DNA of 64,000 nucleotides from contig NZ_ATNM01000091.1 of the NCBI RefSeq assembly GCF_000427295.1, positions 62,001-126,000 of the forward strand. Direction: 5' to 3'. Of the stretch, positions 38,381-51,327 are shown piece by piece. The notes beneath the pieces were generated by a model. It was not told the DNA's origin. It saw nothing but the letters and a program-made list of their open reading frames with translations, and did not search any database. This stretch comes from Cyclobacterium qasimii M12-11B (GTDB lineage: Bacteria > Bacteroidota > Bacteroidia > Cytophagales > Cyclobacteriaceae). The translations under genes and the position numbers were made by a program. Every line of letters starts with the position of its first letter. The stretch's first letter is position 1.

Positions 38381-40528
38381 TTAAGCCTTCTCTCCTTTTA
38401 CTTTAGCTATGATAGCTTCGGCAATGTTATTAGGAACAGGGTCATAGTGTGAGAAAGTAAGTGAGGCAGAAGCCCTTCCTGATGTAATGGTTCTCAAATC
38501 TGTAACATAGCCAAACAATTCTGACAATGGTACTGAGGACTTGATAACAGAAGCTACACCTTTTGTATCCATCCCTTTCATCAAACCTCTTCTACGGTTC
38601 AAGTCACCTGTTACAGGTCCTGTGTATTCTTCAGGTGTAACTACTTCCACAGCCATGATTGGCTCCAATAATTGAGGCTTACATTTTTTAGCTGCTTCCC
38701 TAAATCCTAGTCGCGCTGCCATTTCAAATGACAATGCATCTGAATCCACATCGTGGAAAGAACCATGGAACAATCTCACTTTCATGGATTCAATTGGATA
38801 TCCTGCCAATGGACCATTCTTCATAGACTCCGCAAAGCCTTTCTGAACTGAAGGGATAAATTCTCTTGGAATAACACCACCTACGATACCATTTACAAAA
38901 TCCAATCCTGCTTTGATCTCATTGGTTTCAGGATCTGGGTCTTTTGGTCCAATTTCGAACACAATGTCTGCAAATTTACCCTTACCACCTGTTTGCTTCT
39001 TGTACACTTCTTTGTGTTCAATACCAGCAAAAAGAGCTTCCTTATAAGCTACCTGAGGTGCACCTTGAGTGATCTCAACCTTAAACTCACGCTTAAGCCT
39101 GTCGATAATAATTTCAAGGTGAAGTTCACCCATACCTCTCAAGATAACCTGACCAGTTTCGTGATCTGTGTTAACGTGTAGTGTAGGATCTTCCTCAACC
39201 AACTTAGAAATAGCCATACCTAATTTATCGACATCCGCTTGAGTTTTAGGCTCAATCGCATAACCAATAACTGGTTCAGGGAAAGTCATTTCTTCTAGGA
39301 TAACTTTATGTTTTTCATCACAAAGTGTATCCCCAGTTTTGATATCTTTAAAACCAACACCAGCACATATATCTCCAGCTTCTACCCTATCAATTGGGTT
39401 TTGCTTGTTGGAGTGCATCTGAAGTAGTCTTGATATTCTTTCTTTTTTATTCGTTCTAGTGTTGAATACATATGATCCAGAACTCAAGTTTCCAGAATAC
39501 ACACGCATAAATGCCAATCGACCAACAAATGGATCGGTAGCAATTTTAAATGCTAGTGCTGCAAATGGTTCATCACTGTCAGGATGTCTTAACACTGGCT
39601 CTTCAGTATCAGGATCAGTTCCTTTTACAGGAGGCAAATCAAGAGGTGAAGGCAAGTATGCCATTACAGCATCCAATAAGGCCTGAACTCCTTTGTTTTT
39701 GAAAGCAGAGCCACAAAGAACAGGAGAAAAGTCCATGTTAATAACTGCCTTTCTGATGGCTGTCATTATTTCTTCTTTGGTGATGGAGTTTTCATCCTCA
39801 AAGAATTTAATCATTAAATCCTCATCATAAGAAGCTACTTGCTCAATAAGACTTTGTCTGTATTCTGCAACAGTCTCCTTAAGATCTTCAGGAATATCAA
39901 TGACTTTATATGTCATTCCCTGATCCTCTTCATTCCATACAATGGCCTGATTAGTGATAAGGTCAACAACTCCTCTAAATGTGTCCTCTGCTCCAATTGG
40001 AATCTGAAGAGGAACAGGGTTAGCACCTAATTTCTCTTTGATTTCAATAATAGCATTGAAAAAATCAGCTCCGGCACGATCCATTTTGTTTACAAAGCAG
40101 ATTCTTGGAACGTGATATTTATCAGCTTGTCTCCAAACTGTTTCGGACTGAGGCTCTACACCTGACACAGCACAAAACAAGGCAACTGCACCATCCAATA
40201 CACGAAGGGATCTTTCTACCTCTACGGTAAAATCCACGTGACCTGGGGTATCAATCAAGTTAACGTGATATTCTTTAGTGGTTTCTAAAGGTTGTCCTTG
40301 ATTTGTTGGGTATTTCCATTTGGTAGTTGTAGCGGCAGAAGTGATGGTAATCCCTCTCTCCTGCTCTTGCTCCATCCAGTCCATAGTGGCTGCTCCATCA
40401 TGTACTTCACCGATTTTATGTGACAAACCAGTGTAATACAAAATACGCTCGGAAGTTGTTGTTTTTCCGGCGTCAATGTGAGCCATTATACCAATGTTTC
40501 TTAAATATTGTAAGTCTTTCTTAGCCAT
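38381..40528 (-). CDS. fusA: Elongation factor G
   Basis: 715 aa. The GTPase domain carries G1 [14 protein letters not shown]3 DTPGHVDF and G4 NKMDRAG. Domains II-V follow, with [20 protein letters not shown] near the end. It drives translocation. Residue pattern is that of the canonical EF-G1 rather than the EF-G2 paralogue. Confidence 0.97.
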   Translation of the reverse strand: MAKKDLQYLRNIGIMAHIDAGKTTTSERILYYTGLSHKIGEVHDGAATMDWMEQEQERGITITSAATTTKWKYPTNQGQPLETTKEYHVNLIDTPGHVDFTVEVERSLRVLDGAVALFCAVSGVEPQSETVWRQADKYHVPRICFVNKMDRAGADFFNAIIEIKEKLGANPVPLQIPIGAEDTFRGVVDLITNQAIVWNEEDQGMTYKVIDIPEDLKETVAEYRQSLIEQVASYDEDLMIKFFEDENSITKEEIMTAIRKAVINMDFSPVLCGSAFKNKGVQALLDAVMAYLPSPLDLPPVKGTDPDTEEPVLRHPDSDEPFAALAFKIATDPFVGRLAFMRVYSGNLSSGSYVFNTRTNKKERISRLLQMHSNKQNPIDRVEAGDICAGVGFKDIKTGDTLCDEKHKVILEEMTFPEPVIGYAIEPKTQADVDKLGMAISKLVEEDPTLHVNTDHETGQVILRGMGELHLEIIIDRLKREFKVEITQGAPQVAYKEALFAGIEHKEVYKKQTGGKGKFADIVFEIGPKDPDPETNEIKAGLDFVNGIVGGVIPREFIPSVQKGFAESMKNGPLAGYPIESMKVRLFHGSFHDVDSDALSFEMAARLGFREAAKKCKPQLLEPIMAVEVVTPEEYTGPVTGDLNRRRGLMKGMDTKGVASVIKSSVPLSELFGYVTDLRTITSGRASASLTFSHYDPVPNNIAEAIIAKVKGEKA

Positions 40529-40534
40529 TACTTA

Positions 40535-41002
40535 TTAAAATCTAAAATGCGAGAATGCTTTATTGGCTTCCGCCATCCTATGCGTATCGTCTTTCTTCTT
40601 CACAGCCGCTCCTTCTCCTTTAGAAGCTGAGATAATCTCTCCAGCCAGTCGATCCATCATGGTTTTTTCACCTCTTTTTCTAGCAAAAGTAATCATCCAT
40701 TTAATACCTAAGGAAATTTTACGGTCAGGCCTAACTTCCAAAGGTACCTGGAAAGTTGCACCCCCAACTCTACGACTCTTTACCTCTACGGCAGGAGTGA
40801 TAGTGTTAAGCGCTTTTTTCCAAACCTCAAGACCATTCTCACCTACTTTTTCTTCTACTTTGCTGATAGCATCATAGAATATTCTGTAAGCAATACTTTT
40901 CTTACCGTCTACCATAAGACAATTGACGAACCTGGTGACCAAAGTGTCATTGAATTTGGGATCAGGAAGAATATACCTCTTTTTTGGTTTTGCTTTTCTC
41001 AT
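40535..41002 (-). CDS. rpsG: Ribosomal protein S7
   Basis: 155 aa. [20 protein letters not shown] at the start and [20 protein letters not shown]. It nucleates the 30S head and is the str-operon repressor in E. coli. Confidence 0.97.
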   Translation of the reverse strand: MRKAKPKKRYILPDPKFNDTLVTRFVNCLMVDGKKSIAYRIFYDAISKVEEKVGENGLEVWKKALNTITPAVEVKSRRVGGATFQVPLEVRPDRKISLGIKWMITFARKRGEKTMMDRLAGEIISASKGEGAAVKKKDDTHRMAEANKAFSHFRF

Positions 41003-41025
41003 TTTATTCTGTTATTAATATGATA

Positions 41026-41409
41026 TTATTTTTTAGCGGCCTTAGGTCGCTTAGCCCCATATTTAGAACGGCCCTGCTTACGGTCTTTCACGCCTGCAGT
41101 ATCCAATGCTCCACGGATAATATGGTATCTAACTCCTGGTAAATCTTTAACCCTTCCACCACGGATCAACACAATAGAGTGCTCTTGAAGGTTGTGACCC
41201 TCTCCAGGAATGTAAGCGTTGACTTCTTTACCATTGGTCAATCTAACCCTGGCCACTTTTCTCATGGCAGAATTAGGCTTCTTTGGCGTAGTAGTGTACA
41301 CACGGGTACACACACCTCTCCTTTGAGGACATGCATCCAAAGCCCTTGACTTGGATTTGCTCTCAAGAGTGGTTCTACCTTTTCTAACTAACTGTTGTAT
41401 AGTAGGCAT
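41026..41409 (-). CDS. rpsL: Ribosomal protein S12
   Basis: 127 aa. The decoding-site segments [19 protein letters not shown] and [13 protein letters not shown] carry the lysines whose loss gives streptomycin resistance elsewhere, so this is the wild-type form. First gene of the str unit. Confidence 0.97.
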   Translation of the reverse strand: MPTIQQLVRKGRTTLESKSKSRALDACPQRRGVCTRVYTTTPKKPNSAMRKVARVRLTNGKEVNAYIPGEGHNLQEHSIVLIRGGRVKDLPGVRYHIIRGALDTAGVKDRKQGRSKYGAKRPKAAKK

Positions 41410-41457
41410 TAATAGATAAATTAATTAATCTGCTTTAAACTTATAAAATTCGGATTG

Positions 41458-41488
41458 CAAAGGTAAACAAATCAATAAAACAAACAAA
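41458..41488 (-). promoter_or_regulatory. Promoter of the rpsL-rpsG-fusA-rpsJ operon
   Basis: -33 TTTG (41485-41488) and -7 TACCTTTG (41458-41465) with a 19-base spacer. The leader to the rpsL ATG is about 45 bases. Confidence 0.78.
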
Positions 41489-41564
41489 ATTAAGGAGTTA
41501 TAATTTGTAATGGTCCTATAAACTATCTTCACGGTAAATAGGATTTTTACGTTACTCCTGATTA

Positions 41565-41894
41565 TTATGCTTCTCCTAATGTTCCCCCAAAATTCATTGG
41601 GAATTGAGGTGCATCCTTTCCTCCTTGGATTTTCCCAAATGCTTTTTCGTACTTTTCGATGTTATCTTTCAAAGCATGTAAAAGCCGCAAAGCATGATCT
41701 GGCGTCATTATTATTCGTGATTTAACCTTTGCCTTAGGTATTCCAGGCATCAGGCGAATAAAATCTACGACAAATTCTGAATTAGAATGAGCGATCATTG
41801 CTAAATTGGAATATATTCCTTCAGCAATCTCATCCGTCAGCTCAATATTTATTTGCTGCTTTTTCTGCTCCTCTATTTTTTTATCATCTTCCAT
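41565..41894 (-). CDS. DUF3467 family protein
   Basis: 109 aa from ATG 41894 (MEDDKKIEEQKKQQINIELT). The single domain matches DUF3467: ISIELTDE-like start, GIYSNLAMIAHSNSEFVVDF, and ARVILTP-like SRIIMTPDHALRLLHALKDN. Function is unknown; the short beta-rich fold is found mostly beside rpoC or as a stand-alone gene in Bacteroidota. Here it sits between the rpoC terminator and the str-operon promoter, so readthrough from rpoC is its likely transcription route. Confidence 0.82.
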   Translation of the reverse strand: MEDDKKIEEQKKQQINIELTDEIAEGIYSNLAMIAHSNSEFVVDFIRLMPGIPKAKVKSRIIMTPDHALRLLHALKDNIEKYEKAFGKIQGGKDAPQFPMNFGGTLGEA

Positions 41895-41913
41895 AGCGTA
41901 TGTCAAATAGGAT

Positions 41914-41945
41914 AAAAAAAGGTCTGCTCCAAAAAGCAGACCTTT
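41914..41945 (-). terminator. Terminator after rpoC
   Basis: On the minus strand AAAGGTCTGCT pairs with AGCAGACCTTT (11 bp; 41935-41945 and 41918-41928), followed by T's. It separates rpoBC from the DUF3467 gene. Confidence 0.9.
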
Positions 41946-41964
41946 TGTATTTAGGAATTATTTT

Positions 41965-44900
41965 TTATTTAATTACCTCGCGAACCTTCTTGTAACCCGC
42001 CTCTTTCTCAGCCGTCAACAACTCATATTCTTCTTTTGACCCTACGATCAAATTGTTGAATTTTCGTTGTCCTGTTCCAGCCGGAATAAGGTGACCAACA
42101 ATTACGTTCTCTTTAAGACCTAATAACTCATCTCGCTTGCCTCTGATAGCAGCCTCACTAAGTACCTTAGTGGTCTCCTGGAAGGACGCAGCAGAAATAA
42201 AGCTTTCTGTACCTAAAGATGAAGCCGTAATACCTTGCAATGTAGGTCTAGAAACAGATGTTTGTGCATCTCTAACCTGAACTATCTTGAGGTCCTTACG
42301 CTTCAAGCTAGAATTCTCATCTCTAAGCTTACGCGCAGAGATTATCATTCCTGCCTTCAAGGCTGCTGAATCGCCTGGCTCTACCACAACCTTTTTGTCA
42401 AGAATCATATCATTCTCTTGACGGAAAGCCCATTTGTCTACAATCTGATTCTGAAGAAATCCTGTATCTCCAGCATCAAGGATTTCAACTTTCTGCATCA
42501 TCTGGCTTACAATTACCTCGATGTGCTTGTCATTGATTTTTACACCTTGTAGACGGTATACTTCCTGAATTTCATTTACCAAGTATTCCTGAACAGCTGT
42601 AGGGCCTTTGATAGCCAATATGTCATTCGGAGTAATGGCGCCATCAGAAAGTGGCTCACCAGCTCTTATAAAGTCATTCTCTTGCACCAAAATGTGCTTG
42701 GACAAGGATACCATGTATCTTTTCCTAACGCCATCTTTGGATTCAATGAAGATCTCACGGTTACCTCTTTTGATTCCACCGTACAATACTACACCATCAA
42801 TTTCAGATACTACAGCAGGGTTGGATGGGTTCCTGGCTTCAAAAAGCTCAGTAACTCTTGGAAGACCACCGGTAATATCTCTTGTTTTACCTACAGAACG
42901 AGGAATTTTAACAAGGATCTGACCAGATTTAACGTCCTCTCCTTTTTCTACTGAAAGGTGAGCTCCAACAGGAATATTGTAAGACTTGGTATCATCACCA
43001 TGCTCTACAACTACAGCTGGGTTTTTCGTTTTATCTTTGGTATCGATAATTACTTTTTCTCTATAGCCAGTTTGATCATCAGCTACCTCCTTATAGGTAA
43101 CTCCCTCAATGATTGCTTCAAAATCAACTTTACCGTCAAACTCAGAGAGGATAACAGCATTGTATGGATCCCAAGTACATAGAGAATCGCCTTTAACGAT
43201 TTTCTGTCCGTCAGCTACATTAAGAATAGACCCGTAAGGGACGTGATTAGAAACCAAAGTTTTACCAGATTTCAGGTCATTAATTTTAATTTCACCTGAT
43301 CTACCCATTACGATAGAAACATCATCACCATCTTTATTAGTGGTTTTGATCCATCTTAGCTCGTCTTCAAATTCTACAATTCCATCAAACTTAGAGTTAA
43401 TATTTGCCTCTACAGATATATTGGAAGCTGTACCCCCAACGTGGAACGTTCTCAAGGTCAACTGAGTACCTGGCTCTCCAATAGACTGAGCAGCAATTAC
43501 ACCAACTGACTCTCCAACTTGAACAATGCTACCAGTTGTAAGGTTACGACCGTAACATTTACAGCAAACACCTCTTCTGGTTTCGCAAGTCAATACAGAT
43601 CGAATTTCAACTTCTTCTACTGCAGATTCGTCAATGATCTTAGCGATCTCATCAGAAATTTCTCCACCGGACTCAAGTATCAATTCGTCAGTTAAAGGAT
43701 CAATCACATCGTGAACTGCAATTCTACCTACAATTCGCTCAGATAATGGCTCTACGATCTCATCATTGTCTTTCAAAGCTTGAACAACAAGCCCTCTCAA
43801 TGTACCGCAATCTTCTTCAGATACGATCATGTCTTGGGCTACATCCACAAGTCTTCTTGTCAAGTATCCAGCATCCGCAGTTTTAAGTGCTGTATCCGCT
43901 AGACCCTTTCTTGCACCGTGAGTAGAGATAAAGTACTCCAATACATCCAATCCTTCTTTAAAGTTAGATAGAATAGGGTTTTCAATAATCTCTCCTACTG
44001 AACCTTGAAGATTTTTCTGAGGTTTGGCCATCAGCCCACGCATTCCACCCAACTGTCTGATCTGCTCACGGGAACCACGGGCTCCTGAGTGCATCATCAT
44101 ATAGATGGCGTTGAATCCCTGGTTGTCTTCCTCCATCTGACGCATAAGAATATTCGTCAGGTTAGAGTTGGTTCGGGTCCATATATCAATTACTTGATTG
44201 TATCTCTCATTATCAGTGATCAATCCCATCAAGTAATTGTTCCATACCTGATCAACATCTGTAGTAGCTTTCGCTATCAACGGATCTTTTTCATCAGGAA
44301 TAATTACATCGTCAAGTCCCATAGACAGGCCTCCTTTAAAGGCTGTTTGGAATCCTAAATGCTTGATATCATCAAGGAATTGTGCTGAACGTGCAATGCC
44401 ACAAATCTTAACCACCTCAGCAATAATTTGCTGCAGTTTTTTCTTGGTCAACAATTCGTTTACAAAGCCTACTTCATCAGGCACAAATTGATTGAATATT
44501 AATCGACCAGCTACAGTTTCTATTAATTCTACAGCCAGAGATCCATCATCTTTCCTTACTTTAACTTTACACTTAATATGGGCATGTTTAGAAATGGCAC
44601 CTTCATTCAGTGCGATCAAAACCTCTTCTAGACCATAGAAAGTCATTCCTTCACCCTCAACTTTTTTCTCTGGGGTAGATCTCATGCCTTTGGTTACATA
44701 ATAGAGACCCAAAACCATATCCTGTGAAGGAACAGTAATCGGTGCACCATTGGCAGGATTAAGAATGTTGTGAGAGGATAGCATCAAAGTTGAGGCTTCC
44801 AATATCGCTTCATGTCCCAAAGGAACGTGAACAGCCATTTGGTCACCATCAAAATCCGCATTAAAGGCAGTACATACAAGTGGATGAAGTTGAATTGCTT

Positions 44901-46274
44901 TTCCTTCGATCAACTTGGGTTGGAATGCCTGAATACCCAATCTGTGCAATGTTGGTGCACGGTTTAGCATGACAGGATGCCCTTTAAGAACATTTTCTAA
45001 GATATCCCAAACAACCGGGTCTTTCCTGTCTACTATTTTCTTAGCAGATTTCACTGTCTTTACAATGCCTCTTTCTATCAGTTTCCTGATAATAAAAGGT
45101 TTGAAAAGCTCAGCTGCCATATTCTTAGGCAATCCACATTCATGTAGTTTAAGCTCAGGCCCAACTACAATCACAGAACGTCCAGAATAATCAACCCTTT
45201 TTCCCAAAAGGTTTTGACGGAATCTACCTTGCTTTCCTTTCAGCATGTCTGATAAGGATTTTAAAGCCCTATTTCCATCAGATCTTACCGCATTGACTTT
45301 CCTTGAATTGTCAAATAAGGAATCAACAGCTTCCTGAAGCATTCTTTTCTCATTTCTAAGAATTACTTCTGGTGCTTTAATATCAATTAATCTTTTCAGA
45401 CGGTTATTTCTAATAATAACCCTTCTGTATAGATCATTTAAATCTGAAGTAGCAAATCTACCACCGTCAAGAGGAACCAAAGGACGAAGCTCTGGTGGAA
45501 TAACCGGTACCATACGTACGATCATCCATTCAGGTCTGTTTTCTATTCGTGTCCTGGCATCTCTGAAAGCTTCTACAACCTTAAGTCGCTTCAATGCTTC
45601 AGCTTTTCTTTGCTGAGAAGTATCGGTAGCGGCCTGGTGTCTAAGGCTATAAGATAGATCGTCCAAATCAAGTCTAGCCAATAACATTTCAAGTGCTTCT
45701 GCACCCATTTTGGCAATAAACTTATTCGGATCATCATCATCCATCATATGGTTTTCCTTAGGAAGCTTATCCATAATATCAAGATATTCATCCTCCGTTA
45801 GGAAATCCAGGTATTGCAATCCATCATCCGCTTTTATACCAGCGTTGATCACTACATACCTTTCATAATAAACGATTTGATCCAGCTTTTTTGTAGGCAA
45901 TCCCAACAGGTAACCAATCTTGTTGGGAAGGGATTTGAAGTACCATATATGCGCTACGGGCACAACCAACTCTATGTGGCCCATGCGCTCTCTCCTTACC
46001 TTCTTCTCAGTAACTTCTACGCCACAACGGTCACAGATGATACCTTTATACCTTATGCGCTTGTATTTCCCACAATGACATTCCCAGTCTTTTACCGGCC
46101 CGAAGATTCTCTCACAAAACAATCCACCCATTTCAGGCTTGTAAGTTCTGTAATTGATCGTTTCAGGTTGTGTAACCTCACCATGCGAACTGTCCAAGAT
46201 GGACTCAGGTGAAGCCAAACTAATGGTGACTCTGGAAAAGTCGTTGTTTAGTTTTTATTTTTTCTGAACGCCAT
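41965..46274 (-). CDS. rpoC: RNA polymerase beta-prime subunit, frame broken after codon 8
   Basis: The open frame covers 1417 residues from an internal TTG at 46218 ([10 protein letters not shown]). ATG at 46274 reads MAFRKNKN then stops. One more A in the A5 run (plus-strand T5, 46252-46256) yields [20 protein letters not shown] and joins the frames, giving 1436 residues. Landmarks are the first zinc site [20 protein letters not shown], the active-site [12 protein letters not shown] and the second zinc site [13 protein letters not shown]. Being essential, the break points to sequence error. Confidence 0.96.
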
Positions 46275-46321
46275 AGTTTTTATGTGTAATTGAAGGCCTT
46301 AAAGGCCTAATGGTTTCTAAG

Positions 46322-49300
46322 TTAGTCAAGCGTAATTTCCAATGCAAGTCCTCTGAGCTCGTGTACAAGTACGTTGAAGGACTCAGGAATGTTAGCTTTT
46401 GGTAAATTCTCACCTTTTACGATGGCTTCATAAGCTTTTGCACGGCCTATAACATCATCAGACTTCACAGTTAAGATTTCTCTTAGTACATGAGAAGCAC
46501 CAAATGCCTCAAGTGCCCAAACTTCCATTTCTCCAAAACGCTGTCCACCAAACTGAGCTTTACCACCCAATGGTTGTTGTGTAATAAGAGAATATGGTCC
46601 GATTGACCTTGCGTGCATCTTATCATCTACAAGGTGACCTAGTTTAAGCATATAAGAAATCCCAACAGTAACAGGTTGGTCAAACTTATTACCCGTAAGG
46701 CCATCGAATAGGTAAGTCCTACCGAATGATGGTAGACCAGCTTTACCAAGTTCTTCCGCAACTTCTTCAGTAGTAGCACCGTCAAAGATTGGAGTAGCAT
46801 AGGTTTTACCTAAGATTCTTCCTGCCCAGGCAAGAACAGTCTCATAGATCTGACCAATATTCATCCTAGAAGGTACACCAAGTGGATTCAACACAATATC
46901 CATAGGCTGTCCGTCAGCAAGGAAAGGCATGTCTTCATCCCTTACTATCCTTGCAACAATACCTTTGTTACCGTGTCTACCTGCCATTTTATCTCCTACC
47001 TTCAACTTACGTTTCTTGGCAACATATACTTTGGCCATTTGAACAATACCAGCTGGTAATTCATCACCTACTTCTAAAGTAAATTTGTTCCTTTTGAAGA
47101 TACCTGAAATTTCATTTCTGGTATTGGTATAGTTTTTCACCAACTGCTGAACCAAAGAATTGGTATGCTCGTCCTCAGTCCAGTCATCCAAAAGGATATC
47201 TGATATAAGGTTTACCTCTTCAGCCACATTGTAGTTGCTTTCGTCTCTATAAGGATTCTTAGCAGGGAAAAGATTGTTTTCAATGTTTTGATAATTGAAT
47301 TTAACCCCTTTGCTAATTATCTCATCACCAAACTTGTGACGAATACCTTTCGAAACTTTTTCCTCAAGAACAGTAACAAGCTTTTGAATCATCCTTGATC
47401 TTACACCAAGTAGATCTTTGCTGTATTTTTGTTTAAGTTTCTCTACATCAGCTTTCGCTTTTGCACGAAGATCCTTGTCTTTCTTAGGTCTGGAGAATAA
47501 TTTAGTATTGATAACCACACCATTCAACGATGGAGAAGCTTTCAATGAAGCATCTTTGACATCACCAGCTTTGTCCCCAAATATGGCACGAAGTAATTTC
47601 TCTTCCGGAGTAGGATCAGTTTCACCTTTTGGTGTAATCTTACCTATGATTATATCTCCTTCTTTTAATTCAGAACCTACTCGAATGATACCATTCTCAT
47701 CAAGATTCTTAACTGCATCTTCAGACACGTTAGGAATTTCAGAGGTAAGCTCTTCTTCACCACGTTTGGTATCTCTAACTTCGAGTTGGAATTCTTCGAT
47801 GTGTATGGAAGTAAATACATCTTCCCTTACTACTCTCTCAGAAATCACGATTGCATCTTCAAAGTTATACCCCTGCCATGGCATGTAAGCCACAAGAAGG
47901 TTTTTACCCAATGCCAACTCGCCTTTATTGGTTGAGTATCCTTCTACCAATACCTGACCTTTAACTACCTTTTGTCCTTGTAATACAATCGGAGTTAGGT
48001 TAATTGTAGTATCCTGGTTAGTTCTTCTGAATTTAATCAGTTTATAACTTTTATACTCGTCACTGAAATTTACCAGCAATTCATCATCTGATAATTCATA
48101 TTTGACGGTTATTTTTTCAGCATCTACATAATCAATAACGCCATCAGCTTCTGCCAATATTAGCGACCTTGAATCTATCGCAGCTTTACCTTCCAGGCCA
48201 GTACCAACAATTGGTGCTTCAGCTTTTAGCAAAGGAACTGCTTGACGTTGCATGTTTGAACCCATTAGGGCACGGTTTGCATCATCATGTTCCAAGAAAG
48301 GAATTAAAGATGCCGCAACAGAAACAATTTGATTTGGTGCTACGTCCATGTAGGAAATTTCTTTAGGTTCAAGAACCGGGAAATCACCTTCAAATCTGGC
48401 TTTTACTTTATCATTAATAAATACACCTTTGTCATCAAGTGGCGCATTTGCCTGTGCGATATTGTTATCATCCTCTTCTTCTGCGGTAAGGAATACAACA
48501 TCTTCAGGTTTCATACTCACTTTACCCTCGCTTACTTTTCTGTAAGGGGTCTCTAAGAATCCCATGCCGTTTACTTTGGCATGAACACAAAGAGAGGAGA
48601 TCAATCCAATATTTGGACCTTCAGGAGTTTCAATGGTACAAAGACGTCCATAATGCGTATAGTGAACATCTCGTACTTCAAATCCTGCACGTTCTCTGGA
48701 TAGTCCACCAGGTCCAAGCGCAGAAAGTCTTCTTTTATGGGTCAACTCCGCAAGTGGGTTGGTTTGATCCATAAATTGACTTAGTTGATTCGTTCCGAAG
48801 AAGGAGTTGATTACAGAAGAAAGCGTTCTTGCATTGATAAGATCAACAGGTTTGAAATCCTCATTGTCCCTAACATTCATTCTTTCTCTGATCGTTCTAG
48901 CCATTCTAGCCAAACCAACACCAAATTGGCTATACAGTTGTTCTCCAACTGTTCTTACCCTTCTATTGCTCAAGTGATCAATATCATCAACTACAGCTTT
49001 AGAGTTGATCAAACCAATAAGGTATTTTACGATAGAGATGATGTCCTGGGTAGTAAGAACAATTTTCTCAGAATCGATATCCAATCCTAATTTTTTATTG
49101 ATCCTGTACCTACCTACTTCACCTAAATCGTATCTTTTGTCTGAAAAGAATAGACCGTGTATAACTTCTCTTGCTGTAGCTTCATCAGGAGCTTCAGTAT
49201 TTCTAAGCTGACGGTAAATTACCTCAACAGCTTCTTTTTCAGAGTTAGAGTTATCTTTTTGAAGGGTATTATAAATAATGGAATAATCAGCAATATTGAC

Positions 49301-50197
49301 ATCCTCTCTATGAAGGATGACACTTTTTGCACCTGACTCCTGAATTAACTCAATGTCCTCATCGGTTAAGATGCTGTCTCTTTCCAATAAAACTTCGTTT
49401 CTATCAATAGAAACTACCTCTCCTGTATCTTCATCAACGAAATCTTCTACCCAGGTACGAAGCACCCTAGCAGCAAGTTTTCTACCGATGATCTTTTTAA
49501 GATTGGATTTATTGGATTCTACTTCTTCTGAAAGACCGAAAAGATCAAGTATTTGTTTGTCTGATCCATAACCTATGGCCCTCAAAAGGGTGGTTACAGG
49601 GAATTTCTTTTTCCTATCAATATAAGCATACATTACATTATTGATATCAGTAGCAAATTCAATCCAAGAACCTTTAAAAGGTATAATCCTGGCTGAATAA
49701 AGCTTGGTACCATTTGTATGTTTACTTTGCGCAAAGAATACGCCAGGTGAACGGTGCAATTGAGAAACAATAACCCTTTCAGCACCATTGATTACGAAGG
49801 ACCCTTTTTCCGTCATGTAAGGAAGATTTCCTAGGAAAACTTCTTGTTCGATGGTTTCAAAATCTTCGTTGTCCTCGTCAGAGCAAAGCAATCTTAATTT
49901 TGCTTTAAGCGGGACAGAATAAGTAAGACCACGGTCAATACTTTGTGAAACATTGTATTTTGGAGGATCTACGGTATAGTCGATAAATTCAAGGGTGAAA
50001 TTTTCCCTAGAGTCACTGATGGGAAAATTTTCTGAGAAAACCTTGAAAAGACCATCCTGCCTTCTTTTCTCTGCAGGAGTATCCAACTGAAAGAAATCTT
50101 TGAAAGATTGCAGTTGAATATCTAAGAAATCCGGATAGTCTTTGACTACCTTAATGGATGAGAAACTTTTCCTTCCGGTTTGATTCTGGATAGCCAA
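46322..50197 (-). CDS. rpoB: RNA polymerase beta subunit
   Basis: 1291 aa, normal length for Bacteroidota. The rifampicin region reads [20 protein letters not shown] and [20 protein letters not shown], wild type at the common resistance positions. Lys/His of the active site lie in [19 protein letters not shown]. No ATG is in frame upstream before a stop, so the visible start is TTG at 50197 (TTG GCT ATC CAG). rpoC follows 47 bases later. Confidence 0.97.
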   Translation of the reverse strand: MAIQNQTGRKSFSSIKVVKDYPDFLDIQLQSFKDFFQLDTPAEKRRQDGLFKVFSENFPISDSRENFTLEFIDYTVDPPKYNVSQSIDRGLTYSVPLKAKLRLLCSDEDNEDFETIEQEVFLGNLPYMTEKGSFVINGAERVIVSQLHRSPGVFFAQSKHTNGTKLYSARIIPFKGSWIEFATDINNVMYAYIDRKKKFPVTTLLRAIGYGSDKQILDLFGLSEEVESNKSNLKKIIGRKLAARVLRTWVEDFVDEDTGEVVSIDRNEVLLERDSILTDEDIELIQESGAKSVILHREDVNIADYSIIYNTLQKDNSNSEKEAVEVIYRQLRNTEAPDEATAREVIHGLFFSDKRYDLGEVGRYRINKKLGLDIDSEKIVLTTQDIISIVKYLIGLINSKAVVDDIDHLSNRRVRTVGEQLYSQFGVGLARMARTIRERMNVRDNEDFKPVDLINARTLSSVINSFFGTNQLSQFMDQTNPLAELTHKRRLSALGPGGLSRERAGFEVRDVHYTHYGRLCTIETPEGPNIGLISSLCVHAKVNGMGFLETPYRKVSEGKVSMKPEDVVFLTAEEEDDNNIAQANAPLDDKGVFINDKVKARFEGDFPVLEPKEISYMDVAPNQIVSVAASLIPFLEHDDANRALMGSNMQRQAVPLLKAEAPIVGTGLEGKAAIDSRSLILAEADGVIDYVDAEKITVKYELSDDELLVNFSDEYKSYKLIKFRRTNQDTTINLTPIVLQGQKVVKGQVLVEGYSTNKGELALGKNLLVAYMPWQGYNFEDAIVISERVVREDVFTSIHIEEFQLEVRDTKRGEEELTSEIPNVSEDAVKNLDENGIIRVGSELKEGDIIIGKITPKGETDPTPEEKLLRAIFGDKAGDVKDASLKASPSLNGVVINTKLFSRPKKDKDLRAKAKADVEKLKQKYSKDLLGVRSRMIQKLVTVLEEKVSKGIRHKFGDEIISKGVKFNYQNIENNLFPAKNPYRDESNYNVAEEVNLISDILLDDWTEDEHTNSLVQQLVKNYTNTRNEISGIFKRNKFTLEVGDELPAGIVQMAKVYVAKKRKLKVGDKMAGRHGNKGIVARIVRDEDMPFLADGQPMDIVLNPLGVPSRMNIGQIYETVLAWAGRILGKTYATPIFDGATTEEVAEELGKAGLPSFGRTYLFDGLTGNKFDQPVTVGISYMLKLGHLVDDKMHARSIGPYSLITQQPLGGKAQFGGQRFGEMEVWALEAFGASHVLREILTVKSDDVIGRAKAYEAIVKGENLPKANIPESFNVLVHELRGLALEITLD

Positions 50198-50284
50198 GGC
50201 AGTATATAGTTTTAGTGAAAATTTTTATATTTATAATACAATACACACTTAAAAAAGTGCAATTGTTTCAATGTCCATAAACAG

Positions 50285-50312
50285 GAAAAGACCTGACTAA
50301 AAAGTCAGGTCT
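50285..50312 (-). terminator. Attenuator-like hairpin between rplL and rpoB
   Basis: On the minus strand a perfect 10-bp stem AGACCTGACT / AGTCAGGTCT (50303-50312, 50289-50298) with a TTTT loop and a short T-run (TTTTCC). The T-run is short, so partial termination that lowers rpoBC relative to L7/L12 is more likely than a full stop. E. coli has an attenuator at the same place. Confidence 0.75.
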
Positions 50313-50354
50313 AATGCTGCTTAACCAATCCTAAGAGGAGTTGGCTATTCAATT

Positions 50355-50732
50355 CTATTTAAGCTCAACTTCAGCTCCAGCTTCTTCAAGTTGTTTCTTA
50401 AGGGCTTCAGCTTCTTCTTTGCTTACTCCTTCTTTAACAGCTTTAGGAGCGCTATCAACTACTTCTTTCGCTTCTTTAAGTCCAAGACCTGTCAATTCTT
50501 TAACAAGTTTTACGACTGCTAATTTTTGTCCACCTGCAGCTTTCAAGACAACATCAAAAGAAGTTTGCTCTTCTTCAGCAGCACCCTCACCGGCTCCACC
50601 AGCAGCTACCACAGTAGCAGCAGCAGCAGCAGGTTCGATACCATAATCATCCTTCAAAATTGCGGCTAACTCATTTACCTCTTTTACAGTTAAGTTAACT
50701 AACTGCTCAGCGAATGCTTTAAGATCTGCCAT
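50355..50732 (-). CDS. rplL: Ribosomal protein L7/L12
   Basis: 125 aa. N-terminal dimerisation domain ([19 protein letters not shown]), an Ala/Gly-rich hinge near residues 35-52, and the C-terminal factor-binding domain ([20 protein letters not shown]). The stalk protein for GTPase factors. Confidence 0.97.
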   Translation of the reverse strand: MADLKAFAEQLVNLTVKEVNELAAILKDDYGIEPAAAAATVVAAGGAGEGAAEEEQTSFDVVLKAAGGQKLAVVKLVKELTGLGLKEAKEVVDSAPKAVKEGVSKEEAEALKKQLEEAGAEVELK

Positions 50733-50781
50733 TGTATTAAATATTTAAATTGATTGTTATTTACTAATTTGAATGTTTGTA

Positions 50782-51324
50782 TTATGCTTCTTCTTTTTCG
50801 GCCAGTGTTTTCACCAAACCTGCAAGAATATTTTTTCCGCTTTGAAGCGCTGAAACCACATTGGTAGCAGGAGATTGTAGTAGGGAGATTACCTCGCCTA
50901 TCAATTCCTCTCTTGATTTCAATTTAGAAAGCATTTCGAGATTTTCTTCTCCTAGAAATTGTGCGCCTTCGATTGAAGCACCTTTAAACCAGGGCTTTTT
51001 ATCTTTGGTAGCAACTTTCTTCCTGTAGTCAATAATGACTTTAGCAGGAAGGTTTCCAACTTCGGATGAGAACAAAATACCTGAAAAGCCTTTTAAGGCA
51101 TTCTCTGCGAATTCAGAATAATCTGTCTCGAGATTTTCCAAGGCTTTTCTAATAAGCGTATTTTTATACACTTTATATTCTAAGCCTTTATCGAAGCACA
51201 TTTTTCTGAAACCATTTACCTGAGCTACACTAAATCCTGATGCATCGGCGATATAGAAATGCGGAGTAGATTTTAGCTTTTCGGTAAGTTCGTCAATTAT
51301 GCTTTTTTTGTTTTCTCTAGTCAT
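50782..51324 (-). CDS. rplJ: Ribosomal protein L10
   Basis: 180 aa. SGFSVAQVNGFRKMCFDKGL and KVYKNTLIRKALE mark the RNA-binding half; the C-terminal helix binds L7/L12 dimers. It starts 3 bases after rplA. Confidence 0.96.
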   Translation of the reverse strand: MTRENKKSIIDELTEKLKSTPHFYIADASGFSVAQVNGFRKMCFDKGLEYKVYKNTLIRKALENLETDYSEFAENALKGFSGILFSSEVGNLPAKVIIDYRKKVATKDKKPWFKGASIEGAQFLGEENLEMLSKLKSREELIGEVISLLQSPATNVVSALQSGKNILAGLVKTLAEKEEA

Positions 51325-51327
51325 AAT

